A stretch of DNA of 26,462 nucleotides from Conidiobolus incongruus B7586 (lineage: Eukaryota; Entomophthoromycota; Entomophthoromycetes; Entomophthorales; Conidiobolaceae), in the NCBI GenBank assembly GCA_000697335.1, contig JNEM01014591.1, positions 1 to 26,462 of the forward strand, read 5' to 3'. Positions 11,969 to 23,239 of the stretch are shown in pieces; the first letter of the stretch is position 1; each line of letters opens with the position of its first letter. The notes beneath the pieces are model-generated. The model was not told the origin of the DNA and searched no databases. It saw only the letters and a list, made by a program, of their open reading frames with translations. The position numbers and the translations under genes are program-made.

Positions 11969-13793
11969 TTAAAGATTCCTACCACTTTTGGCCCCTCTAG
12001 ATTCTCTAGTATCGTCATCCTCAACATCGTCAATACTTCTCTTACTCCTAATGGGATTCGCTAATCTCCCTTGTTGGGGTGTTCTTTGTCTCGGGGACGA
12101 CAAATGGTTCGGGAGATTGGTGGCGTGGTACATTTTGATGCGCGCACTCATGATCTTAGGGTCGTAAACTTCGTCTTCAACAATACGTTCGAGGAATGCG
12201 GTGGTAGGAATATTCGCAGTGCGTTTGCCGGTTGTTTCAGATACTGGGAATTTGCTGGGGTCGAGATCTAATCCTAAATAAAATGTAGTTGTATGTACTT
12301 GGATGTCTTGACCATTATCGCCGTTGTGGGTGGATTCGTGTGGTGGCGATAGTACTGGTGGTGGAGTGAGGGGTGATTGCCGTTGGAGGAGTTGGATATG
12401 CTCTCGGGATGGCAAATTCAAATACTCTTTGGAATATATAGTGATATGAGGATGTGCAATATTAATCGATGGTTCCTTCTCCAAAACACAGCAGAGGTAA
12501 CGTAACTGAGATTCAATTAAACTTGAAAATTGATGGATTTTGGTCTTATCTTCGCAGTATGCAGTAATTGAGAGATAATATTGGTAAGTGCGGAAAAAGC
12601 CCAATGGGTTAAATAGCGATGCCCATAAGTTTGTACCGTTGAAAATATCGCAAACTGTCCTGTAACCCTGTTGGAATTGAGCATGTATAATCGCTAACGA
12701 AGTCTCAGATACATTGTGCGTAGCACACATAGCCGGATACATAGGCGTAATAACCGGCATATAATGAGTCCGATCCGTAGTTTTCGTAGAAGGATCCCAA
12801 ACAATAGCCGAATTTTTACCAAATTCTCTAGTCTTCAACTCCACAGGCGTAGGCCAATTCCAATCGGAATAAATTCTAAAGAACTGAAAAATCAACTCAG
12901 CAGCATTCGCATCCGGAAAGTTCTTGGCAATAAACGCTACCATTATAGCCCATCCTACACCCCCTATAAATCCCATAATATTGGAATAAATTCCTCTACA
13001 TTTCGCCCATAATCTTATCGCCCTCAGTGCGTTGCGATACTCCTCAGGCTTCGGTACTAATCTCAAAATTTCGTCAGCGACTCTGGGACCGTTAATACTT
13101 CTAATTTGACTTTCGTCTAAATTTCCAAACATATCATGGTTATTAATTTCTAATGTTTCTGGAACAGATACCAAATCTAATTTGGAAATTGCTAAATCGA
13201 TAGGCACTCCCGCAAATTTGAGTTTAATGATTGGTACAAATGCTGAAGGAATTGCAACGATATCTGTAACGTCATTTTCTTTGCTTAATTGGGAGGCGAA
13301 TTGCTGTGTGAATTTGTCCCTATCAATATAGTTTGGAATTACGCACAGTGTATCTACGTCGTCCGTCATCGTATACACTCCGAGACGGAACGATCCAAAC
13401 GTGAATATCTTAGCACCCACGGTGTCATATGTACAATTCTCATTTTGAATACATACCAAATTAGGGTCAATATTATTCACTAACTCTTGTAATTTGACTA
13501 AAATTCTGTCCCTAATCAATCATCATTAATACCAACCTATATTAATTTCAAATTAATTACCTTCTCTTCATCTCGTTAACTTCCACAAACAATTTCTTCA
13601 CCTCCATACATGTCATCAACTCCTTTTGTAAAATTTGTAAATTGGCTTCAGGTCTCACACTTGTATCAACTTTGGCAGGAGAAGGTGCATTTACGACACT
13701 GTTGTTGGTATTGGGCGAACTGTAGTCACTATTGAAAAAATTGTTAAATGAGTGTGAAAGAGGGGGAAGGTTTTTTTGGGTTAATTACCTCAT
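11969..13793 (-). CDS. PAP1: Nuclear poly(A) polymerase (PAP), three coding exons
   Basis: Adds the poly(A) tail to cleaved pre-mRNA in the nucleus. Exons on the minus strand are 13789-13793 (ATGAG), 13561-13728 and 11969-13511, joined by introns of 60 and 49 bp with GT...AG ends; the joined frame encodes 571 residues. The nucleotidyltransferase signature GSFRLG (about residues 97-102) is followed by DDVDTLCV, giving catalytic Asp109 and Asp111; PIDLAISKL supplies Asp163. The 52-residue gap between the last two equals that in yeast Pap1 (102 to 154). The central domain (RALRAIRLWAKCRGIYSN-like, then GGVGWAIMVAFIAKNFP) and the C-terminal RNA-binding domain are present. The tail is basic and Ser/Pro-rich with an RSKRS stretch that may act as a nuclear signal. 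Exon 2 joins exon 3 as NEMKR-RDRIL, matching the family helix before the catalytic loop. It is divergent but intact, and should be functional. Confidence 0.93.
13512..13560 (-). other. PAP intron 2 (49 bp)
   Basis: Starts GTAATTAATT and ends TTGATTAG on the minus strand. Removing it joins AG to G of an Arg codon in frame and replaces the spurious TTG start seen if exon 3 is read alone. Confidence 0.85.
13729..13788 (-). other. PAP intron 1 (60 bp)
   Basis: Starts GTAATTAACC and ends TTTTTTCAATAG on the minus strand, with a pyrimidine-rich middle and a possible branch site TTTAAC. It follows only five coding bases, ATGAG, and splicing gives MSDYSS. Confidence 0.75.
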
Positions 13794-15130
13794 TTTTAAT
13801 CAATTAAAGATAAAAAAATTATAATAAAATTTAAATTTAATTAAAAATTGGTTTCCAATAATAATATATTAATTTTTTTTAGATTTTTTTGTAATATTCA
13901 ATTTAAATATAATTTAGGTAGAATTTTTTATTTAATTAAATTAAATTGAGATTCAGATTTAATTGAACTTTATTGATATTTTGATAATATGATTAAAAAT
14001 TATGGGATTATATAAATTAATAATAAAACTAGTGTATCACTAATGTATTAATATAAGTGATGAAATAAGAAAAATCAAAAAATTAAATCTTGTTGAAAAA
14101 TATAAATAAATTAGATTAATATTAAAAGTAGATAAGTATTAACACTATTAATAATATGTAATCATTATGAAATAATTGATAATGATAAATTAATAATTTT
14201 AACTATTTCAATTTCAAATAATAAATCATCATTAAAAAGAAAATTCAATCCATTTTAAATAATACTTTAAAAAGTCGATTGAATGGATTAATAGTGAAAT
14301 GGTTAAATAGAAAAAAGTTAGTGATATCACAATACTTTTTTAAAAAATTTAAATGACTTGAGTATTGGATTCAATCTAGTGTTTTTGGTTTTCTTTTATA
14401 ATTCTGCAAAACTAAAATATTGTCAATATTTTTTTTAAATATTAGTTTTTATATATTTTATTCTTCAATTCTTTTTTAATTCATATTTCTTTTTTTGAAT
14501 TAATGATATAAATTTTAATTTATCAATTCAAACTTTATTATGTACATCAATTTCAATTGAATAAATTTTGAAAATTTAGTTTGATTCAGAATTCATGATT
14601 ATATACAACCTCCTTAAGATTTTAAAAGTTTAGTATAGTTTAGGTCCTTTGATTATTATTGGTTCAAATTCTCCAAACAAATCCCATAATAATTATGTTA
14701 CAATTTAATATATTAAACTGAATCCTGTTGTAGTTAATTTAAATAATCATCTACAATAATTTCAATATTGAAAAACAAAACTGATACAAATAAATATTCT
14801 CACCAGAATAAATTCCAATAAACTAATCACTAACAATTTCACATCAAAATGAGTAACAGCACTCAATCCCAATGCTAATTCCACACTAATATTCAAAGAT
14901 TCTACATACTCTAAAACCTCTAAAATAGTATACAGTAACAAAACTCAAAATTATAAATATCCGTTTATTAGTTTAAACAAAATAATTCAAGGAAATTAGT
15001 TAAAAAATTGTTGTAATTACTACTAATACAAGAGGGGGTTAGATATTCTTTTGATGAATAAAAATCTCTTACAAATTTTAAGTATCAAGTTGAAAAAAAG
15101 TTAATATATGTTATATAATACTTTTACGTA
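13794..15130. other. AT-rich spacer upstream of PAP
   Basis: AT-rich DNA with no supported gene; the first few hundred bases must hold the PAP promoter and leader. No clear TATA box can be chosen from the background. Confidence 0.5.
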
Positions 15131-15690
15131 ATTGTTCACGTTGAAATGATATCTGAATTATTTGGTAATATTTATAATGCATTATTTTCACTCTATTGGT
15201 AATGTGGGTGGATGGTATTAGACAGCGAATCATGTATTAGAAAAATCATATTTGTAAGATAAATTAATTCAACAGTTTGCAAGAGAAGTGGGCTTAATTA
15301 ATAAAATAAGTTAATAATCGTATTTTATAATTGATATTAATAGGTTTATAGATTGTTGAAAGATATCGGATTTTGAAGGGTTAGGAATGAATATGGTAGT
15401 GTATTATTAATATTACAATCCATTTATATTGACTGATTGACTAGCTTAATACTGTATAGCAATCATTTCAAACTATTGTCGAGTCCTCATCGCGGTAATT
15501 TCCTCAATTTAGAACTAGCCTTATATAACATTTCCACTGTATCCCAAAACTCAGACAAAGGATGCTATTCTCAAACACATACAACTTTTGTATCAGATTG
15601 CAAGTTCCGAGTTGGGAGTACTTTTATTACCTAGATTACAAGTTTAATTTCGACCGATATTTGACAAAGTTATTGGTGCAATTGAATTGA
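15130..15690. other. Unassigned GC-richer patch, possible gene fragment
   Basis: This patch is clearly less AT-rich than its surroundings, like the coding islands. On the plus strand 15534-15640 reads PLYPKTQTKDAILKHIQLLY and, directly after, QIASSELGVLLLPRLQV, which looks protein-like. The same frame, after a stop, reads FRPIFDKVIGAIELKKVG. Another open frame (15437-15634) covers the same bases with less natural composition. Further upstream, 15259-15306 reads DKLIQQFAREVGLINK. I cannot name a family. It could be exons of an unrecognised gene or a gene relic. Confidence 0.35.
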
Positions 15691-15782
15691 AAAAAGTTGG
15701 ATGATTGATTCAAAATTGATAATTGTTTATTAAATAAGTAAATAAATAATAAGACTCTAAAAAATTAATTAATTCTAAAAAA

Positions 15783-17557
15783 CTATTTTTGAGAGTAATT
15801 GACTAATGGAAAAGCTAAAGTATTCCTAATATTTTTAGTATGAATCAACATAGCGATCAGTCTGTCGATACCCATGCCCCAACCGCCAGTATGTAGTTGT
15901 CCATATATCAGACTGTCGATGAAATTTTCGTTAATAGGTTGCACTTCCGAGTCACCTAAGTTGCGGTTCTAAGCATGGGTTAATAATAATGACAATAGTT
16001 AATTAATGATGATTTACTTTGACTTGTTGCATAAATCTCTCCCTCTGAATAATAGGATAGTTCAATTCTTCGTAAGCATTGACAAATTCTTGGCCGTTGA
16101 TGAATAGTTCGAATCTTGCCGAGAGATGAGGTTGTATTGGTAAAGTCTTGGCGAGTGGACTCATTGTAATTGGGTGACCTATAAGGAATGTTGGGTTTTG
16201 ACACATTGGCTTAATGAAGTGTCCTATCAACTGGTCGAGAAGTCGATTCACAGTGTACGGTTTCTTCATTGGCACATTGTGACGTGAACACAAATCGAAG
16301 GATGGGAAGATGTCACCAATAATATCAGGCAACTTCTCACCCAACTTGGCTTCGAAAGTTTCAACTACGTGAATTCTGTCGAATTTGGCATAGAATGTGA
16401 CTTCGGAGTCGTTTTCTAGTTTCAGAAGGCTAGAACCATTGTTGAATTCAATAACAATGTCGCTGGTCAGTTTTTCATTGAATTGAATAAGATCTTCGAG
16501 AGTCCAGTACGTCGCATACAGTTCCAAACTCGTGATTTCGGGATGGTGTGTGGTGTCAATCCCCTCATTTCTAAAAAAACTTTCCCTAACTCGTATACTT
16601 TTGGGAACTCTGAGCAAATTAGTTATATAAGGAACAGTTCTGGCGAGGATCTTAAATGCAAATTGAAATTGAGAGCTCTTGAGTGAGTTAAAAATGGTGT
16701 GGCATTACCACCTCCAGTCTGAGAGTTAAGAATATGAGTTTCAACTTCTAAAAATTCGAGACTGCTGAGGTACTTTCGCAAGTATCTAAGGATTAAAAAT
16801 CGCGTTTGAGCTGGCTTAAAGCCGTTGGCATCGGACAGCAGATCTAAAGTTCTGTTACGCAATTTGACAGACTATTTCAAAATTAACAATTTATCAAGTT
16901 GATTTTAATTAAATTTTCCAACTTCTTTAACTCCTTTCCAATCTGGCACTTTTTGAAGACATGGACTCAACAATTTGGGAGTATCTTCCACAAACAGGCT
17001 GAGTTCGCCAACTTTGGATTTTCCAATAATACCCTTTACCTCTATACCACCAATTAATCGTATGGTCATATTTCAAATTGGACTGGGTTACCTATATTAT
17101 CCCAAAGTCCAACATTTCTCAAGGGATTTTTACCATTTTTGGATTTTACCATCAGTCGAATCTTGTGCTGGTTTTTGATAAGGTCTACGAATGTTAGTTT
17201 TTTACTCATTGCTCTAATACTTTTAACTCTACATATTATATTGTTATTGATACTTGCTGAAATTGGTGCTTCATGTTGTGAATGTTACTCGAAATAACAA
17301 TTTCTGCACTTTCCAATTTTGTACCAGGCTGAATTCTTTCCATATAATTGTTTATCACTTTTTCAATAGGTGTCCTCCTAGCTTCTGAATGTTCATAGTT
17401 CGGATAAATTTCTTCAAGTTCTTTGAGTTAGTTATAACTTTCTTTCCTGACATTAAATTTGTATTAAGTAGTTGAAAATTTTTATAGATAATGATTTGGT
17501 TAGAATTTTGTGTTTTTGAGATATGGTTGTATTTATTGATCTTAACATTGTTTTCAT
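15783..17557 (-). CDS. Mitochondrial-type lysyl-tRNA synthetase, intron-rich, possibly damaged
   Basis: Class II enzyme that charges tRNA-Lys, probably in mitochondria (Msk1-like). The anticodon-binding domain reads EEIYPNYEHSEARRTPIEKV, later IICRVKSIRAMSKKLTFVDL, then EVKGIIGKSKVGELSLF and LLSPCLQKVPDW. The catalytic domain follows: LEFLEVETHILNSQTGGG, motif 2 FFRNEGID with its Arg and Glu, NPTFLIGHPITMSPLAK, ARFELFINGQEFVNAYEELN, and motif 3 TGGWGMGIDRL. It ends in NYSQK and TAG at 15783. Four introns of 49-53 bp restore the frame. Two problems remain: at about 16620-16628 the frame shifts by one within a conserved region, and an in-frame TAA (17428-17430) precedes the first conserved residues. 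A 34-residue presequence-like ORF (17557-17453, MKTMLRSINTTISQKHKIL) lies just upstream, in another frame. So it is either recently inactivated or spliced in an unusual way. Confidence 0.8.
15969..16017 (-). other. LysRS intron (49 bp)
   Basis: Starts GTAAATCATC and ends ATGCTTAG. Splicing joins RFMQQVK to NRNLGDSEVQPINENF in frame, exactly as in relatives where this region leads into motif 3. Confidence 0.85.
16872..16922 (-). other. LysRS intron (51 bp)
   Basis: Starts GTTGGAAAAT and ends TTGAAATAG, joining PDWKGVKE to SVKLRNRTLDLL. A 60-bp version starting at 16931 (GTTAAAG) also keeps the frame, so the 5' end is uncertain. Confidence 0.7.
17042..17091 (-). other. LysRS intron (50 bp)
   Basis: Starts GTAACCCAGT and ends GGTGGTATAG. 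It removes three stops and joins GLWDNI to EVKGIIGKSKVGEL, which aligns with the family's RRGDIIGV...GK-K-GEL strand without a gap. Confidence 0.8.
17257..17309 (-). other. LysRS intron (53 bp), donor uncertain
   Basis: Ends AATTTCAG. With donor GTGCAG at 17309 the product reads GTKLETSINNNIICRVKS, about the family length. A 32-bp alternative with donor GTAACATT is also in frame but leaves an unusually short intron. Confidence 0.55.
17453..17557 (-). other. Possible mitochondrial presequence of LysRS
   Basis: ATG at 17557 opens 34 codons rich in Lys, Arg, Ser and Thr with almost no acidic residues (MKTMLRSINTTISQKHKIL, then TKSLSIKIFNY), as expected for a mitochondrial targeting peptide. It ends in TAA about 20 bases before the first conserved LysRS residues and is in a different frame, so its link to the enzyme is unproven. 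Confidence 0.45.
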
Positions 17558-17710
17558 ATGTATTATGGAATAATTAATGTATGAGTTTGAGATTTTAAAA
17601 CCCTGTAATTAGAAAAATTGTGATTATCAGATGTAGTTCAAAATTTGATATGATGAATCATCAGAGAAAGTGCCAATTTTTATTTTAACTATTACTTTGT
17701 AATTTAAATA

Positions 17711-18990
17711 ATGGGAATTTTTTGCAATTGAAAAAAAGTAAACATTTTAATATATAAAAAGTAAAAATAAATATATAATATAAAATTAATAATTTCTTTT
17801 ATTTCTAATAACTTTTTGCTATACTTTTAACAAAGATCTAACACTTAAAAAATAGTTTTTTTTATTAAAGACTGAAATTTGATGTTTCACAAACCAATTA
17901 AATTTTCTTGTAGAAATTTTCTTTCCTGTAAGCTAGTTTTTTAATTGCCTAAAACAATTATAATTACATAGGTTATAATCTAAAGAATATACTAGATGTG
18001 GTAGTTTTTTCCAGTTGTTTTTAATTAAAAAGTTTTTTACAACTTTAAATTTATGTATTTTATAATTATCATGTAAAATAATAGGTTTTCTTAAATTATA
18101 TTGAGAATACTAATTAAAAATAGTTTTATTTAAAAAAATAATATAAAGTTTACTATTAATTAATTTTCTTTTAAAAACTAAATAAGAATAGTATATGTTA
18201 TTATAATCTATTACAACAATTAACATTTGATTATTAATAAAGTGTTTATTTAAAGGAATTTGTAGAGGGGTTAATTTAACTTAATTTAACACTTTAATTT
18301 ATGTTTTAATAAAAGATTATATAAAAGAATTTAAGATTTATTAATTATAATAATTTATTATAAAAGCTTTAGTTTCTAATTATATTTTAGTAAGTTTTAT
18401 TTAATAATAGTTACTTTAATTTTTTTAAGCTTTAGTTAAATTATAAGGTATCTATTTTATATTTTTATTAATTAATTTTAATTTAAACTTTAATATATAT
18501 AAAATACTTGTGTAACTAATATTAAAGTGTCTTGATAATTCTTTAACTAAAATAAAAAGGTATTTTTCAATATGTTTTTTTACTTTATTAATAATTAGAA
18601 AAATAATAGTTAAAATTAATCTTTTAGATTTTAACAGGTTTTAGGTAGTTTTTTTCTTAACTTTAAAATAATTTACCTAGCAATAAATTGTTGATTTAGA
18701 TAATACTTCATTATTAAAAACTACTTGTAAATTTTAAATGATTTTAAAAGGTTTATGGTTAAGTTTTACTAATACTAAAATAAAAAACTTTTAATGGTTA
18801 CTATTTAGTTTAAACATAATTAAATTAAACAACTAATTTTAAAAAATTAGTTTTTTAATTAAAAAAGTTATGTATATATATATATATATATATAATATAA
18901 AACTATTTATTTTTTTATTTGTTTTGTATATATTTTTTTATTTGAAACTAATAATATGTTTGAAAAATCAGAAATTAAAAAATTTCCTAT
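17711..18990 (-). mobile_element. Mariner (D34D) DNA transposon, copy 2, dead
   Basis: The element aligns with copy 1 at 7247-8528 along its whole length (about 1,280 versus 1,282 bp) and has the same orientation. The left end ATGGGAATTTTTT follows TA at 17709-17710; the right end has TTCCTAT where copy 1 has TTCCCAT, and the flanking TA has been lost. The internal (TA)n run is also present (about 18871-18893). The transposase is more broken than in copy 1, with many more stops. Hand comparison shows most differences are C or G in copy 1 and T or A here. It lies about 150 bp upstream of the putative LysRS presequence, so it may have landed in that gene's promoter. Confidence 0.88.
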
Positions 18991-21900
18991 TTTTTCAATT
19001 TTATGGTAATAATATAATTTTAATTATTAAATTTAAACACTCAGTTTATAAAATAATTAATATTACCAACTATTAATTTCATTATATTTTTTAAATTTAT
19101 ATTTTAATTATCTTTAATTATTTTATATTTTTTAAAAATATTATTAAAGAGAGCTATTTTTAAAATGAAACATAATATTTTGCAATATAATTTATTAGTT
19201 CAAAATTTAAATAATTTTTTTTAATTGTAAAAATTATTTCTTTGTTAAAGTAAATAAATAAATTCAATACATTGAAAATTTATATCAACTTTATTGAAAC
19301 AAAATTATAAATTTTTATTCCAAAATTCATATCAATAAAATTTTAAATTTAAAACCTGGTAATTTTTTCAATTATAAAATATATAAAATTATATGGCATC
19401 TATATTGATGCACTTGGTAGAATTTGAGATATTTTTGATATAGATGTTGTTAGTTATAAGTTGTTTGATTGGTTATGAAATTTTAATTATAGAATATTAA
19501 AATATATTGGATTTGTGATATCAATTAGAATTGAATATATATACCTCGATAAATTTTGTATATCGATACTCTGACTAAAAATTATATTTTTTTGTAATTA
19601 AATCAGAATTTTTTATATTATTTATATATTGCCAGTAGCAATATTGTCAAAATTCATCATTATTATATTTGTATACAATAAGATCAGTACCATTTAAATA
19701 GATAAAAAAGAATCATTTTTTAATAAGAAAAATTTTACTTAAATACTATTTTGTATAGATTAATAATTAGAATTACAATGATATATATATCAAATATCTA
19801 TCCTATAAAATATTACAAAATAATTTGATAAAGTTAAATATTATTAAAAATTATTTGAGAGTTTATAATTATTTTAAATTATCTTGATTAAGTTAAATTG
19901 AATGATTTTATATAAACAATGGTTTAAAAACTAATATTCAATATATAACCTAATATATGATATAGAGCTCAATTTAACTAATATCTCAAGTGACCTAAGT
20001 GCTTTTTAATTAACCTATATTCTATCAGGATATTTGTTGATAAAATGGTTATATATTTAACTTTATATTATCTTATTATGAAAATATTAACCTACAGTTT
20101 TAATTTAGAATTGAGTTTTAATCAAGTTTTTATAAAGCAATTATCCAAGCTATATATAAGATCATTTAATACAGTGATAACATTATATTTATTAATCTTT
20201 TATTATTACTATCTCCTATATATAAGATTATTTTTGAAAAATTATAATTGAGGCTAAATTCCAAGCCTTCTTAGCTTGAATTGAACCAAATTAGATATTA
20301 TTTTGAATAGAGATTTTTAACAATCAACTTGATTATCATATGAAAATGACAACATAAAAATAGAATAATTCAAATAACCATAAATAATAAATTCTTGATT
20401 CATTGAATCAAGTTAAATCATATAAAAATTGAAATTCTTAAATGAACTATTAGCAAAATTTCAATTAGTTCCGAATACACCCATTAGTAATTAATTGAAG
20501 TCAAAATAAACATTCATTTTCAGCAAAAATACTCTATTATTATCTTATAGTTATTAGTTTAAAATGACACGTAATTAAATATAATATTATTATTTTTAGT
20601 CAAATGCAATAATTTGACAAAAAATTAAATCAATGATCAAGTTATAATCAAACTTGATAATTTCAATAAAAATAATCCCAAAGCTTACTAAATAAAGTTG
20701 AATATATATAAGCAAATACTAGTCTACAAAAGAATCATTATTTACTCTTTATTATTTTAAACCAGCTTATTTATATTTATATTATCCACAAATAGATTGT
20801 TGCTTATATTATAAATAATAAAATATTTGTTTAAATTTTTTATTTCTGAATTGTAATGAATTAAATATATTATAATATTTTATTATTAACTTTGAAATAC
20901 AAGGATAAAAATATAAAAATCAAAACAATATATATATCAATTAAATCCAAATTTCATATAGATTATAATATAAAAATGCAAATATATTAAAGAAAAAACT
21001 ATATTAATCAAGCCTATGTAATAAATTTCATTTAATAAATAAAGGTCAAAGCTTTAAATAAAATATCAAATATTTGCAAAAAATTTAATAATTAGAGTAT
21101 TTAAGATGTTAAATGAATATCAGGTTATAAATATTATACAATCAAAATATATAAATAAACATATATAGAAGTTATATATAAGTTATTTAAATAACTAACG
21201 TTTTTATTAATAATAAAATCAATATAGATATTTTATTGACAAAGTTAAAATAATAATAAAATCTATAATTTAATTAATCTAATTAATAAATAAATAATAT
21301 TGAATATACTCTATATCATTAGTTACTATATTATAATAGTAATTAATAAAATAATAACCTATAAAACATGAAATAAATAATATATTTTAATTTAAAATAT
21401 AAATAATATACCAAGTAATTATAGAAGGAATTTAAAAAAATTAAGCTTTATTTATTCTATATAAATAATATTAATAAAATTATTTTAATAAATAAATAAG
21501 AGATATTATTAATATTTTTATATTGTTAAAATGATAATATAGTTTATATTAAAATAAAATTTGGTTTTTAAATTTTTTATAAATAATAAAGATTAAAAAC
21601 CTCTTAAAAATATTTGAAATAAGTTATTAAATAACAGAATAAAATTTTTATTATATTATTAATATATATAAAATAATTAAAAATAAAGGGAAAATATATA
21701 AATTAATTTAAATTATAATAACTTTTAAAATCAAATTGCGATAAATGTTAAAATTATTAATTATATTGAGTTATTATTATTTTCAAGAAACAAAGCTTAA
21801 TATGTAGTATTTTGGCTATTTTAATGAAATATGTTATTATAATTATAGGGCTTTCAATAAAATATTATAATAAAATAGTTTAGAATGTAATATTTAAAAA

Positions 21901-23200
21901 AATTTATAAAGGTATATTATTTTTTGAAAATATTTTATCATAAAAATAAGAAAAATACTAAAAAAATTTTCAAGGTTATATTTTTAATAACTTATAATAT
22001 ATATATTCTTAAAATTAAAGCCTTAATAATAAAAATAAAATAATCTAATTATTAAATAATTAAACCAAACCTTTCATAACATTATATATATAGTATGGAA
22101 AATCCATTATATTTAATGTCAAATAATATTTAATATTTAATATTTATTATTTGAGGTTTGAGATTTTGATTTTGAAATATAAGGTGTATTAATACAAGGT
22201 AGTTGAAATAATAGAACATCTTTTATATGAAATATTTAAAAATATTCTATTATAAATTTAAACAAAGATTATTTTATTATTTAACAAATACTTATTCAAT
22301 ATGATAATATTTTAAACTAAACATTATTTTAATAAAAAATATGATAATGATAATTATAATTAGAATTTAAATTAATATTTAAAATTATTTTCATAAGATA
22401 TAATAATGGATCAAGAAATCAAATCTAATAGGAACATATTCCTTTTCACTTTATTAGTTGATCAAGCTAGTCTTGCAATATTTATGTTAGGACTTACCCT
22501 ATTAAAGTCTATATTTTATATAAGACTTGAAAAAAATTATCAAATTTTATTAACTTTAGTCAGTTCTAATTTCAATTATCAGTTTAAATATATCTATTTC
22601 CTGTTTTGATATAATAAATATAAACTTGAGGGAATCAATCTTTTGCTTAAAGTCATGAGATTTAGCTTGACACTTTTTAGAGTATATATGAATATAACTG
22701 ATTTATGGTTATAAATATTCAATAATATTATCATATTCGATATTCAAAATTTGACTCATTATATTGTAGTTTATTATAATTGATATACAATATTATAATT
22801 TACATTATCATATCTTAATTACAAAAATCCTTATAAAATACAATGCCATATAAATTCAAATATTATTAAATAGATTAATATGAGAATAGTTTGATCAGTT
22901 TCTGATTTGATAATTCAATGAACATGGTTCATTGAAAAAAAATTAGAATCAATTAATTAATCAATATTTTGATATTAACTTGGCAATGTGTTATCATTCC
23001 TTTGGTTAAGATTAATAATAAATAGGCTATTGACTTTAAAATATTCGAAACATAGCTTAATATCATTAGTTACAATAGAGAAAGAGAGGATTTATCAAGA
23101 TAAGGAAGGTTCATTGATTGAGTATATAACTGGACCTTGGAATTCAATCATCTTGAAATTATTTGGAACGGGATATTATGAACAGTTGCAATTATTGAGC
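18991..23200. other. Long AT-rich spacer
   Basis: Over 4 kb of nearly pure A/T. Open frames at 20045-20251, 22406-22609 and 22988-23203 (+) have compositions expected from A/T codons and no recognisable motif. No RNA gene or element end was recognised. From about 22980 base composition rises toward the Argonaute relic, so that gene's old promoter or leader may lie there. Confidence 0.5.
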
Positions 23201-23239
23201 TGAATCTTTTAGTAAATACACAAACAATTAATAAGAATA

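Noticed and set aside
12071-13483. Plus-strand open frames at 12071-12271, 12716-13012 and 13289-13483
   Set aside because: They are antisense shadows of the poly(A) polymerase gene, with unnatural composition and no family features.
14640-14690. tRNA-like GGTTCAAATTCTCC string
   Set aside because: No matching acceptor stem or D- and anticodon-arm structure could be laid out around it.
15783-17557. LysRS as a plain multi-lesion pseudogene
   Set aside because: Most apparent breaks disappear with four in-frame introns of 49-53 bp that restore family alignment; only two doubtful sites remain, so it is kept as a gene with a warning.
18870-23203. Small ORFs at 18870-19076, 20045-20251, 22406-22609 and 22988-23203
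   Set aside because: The first lies across the mariner end and its (TA)n run; the others are AT-codon artefacts without motifs.
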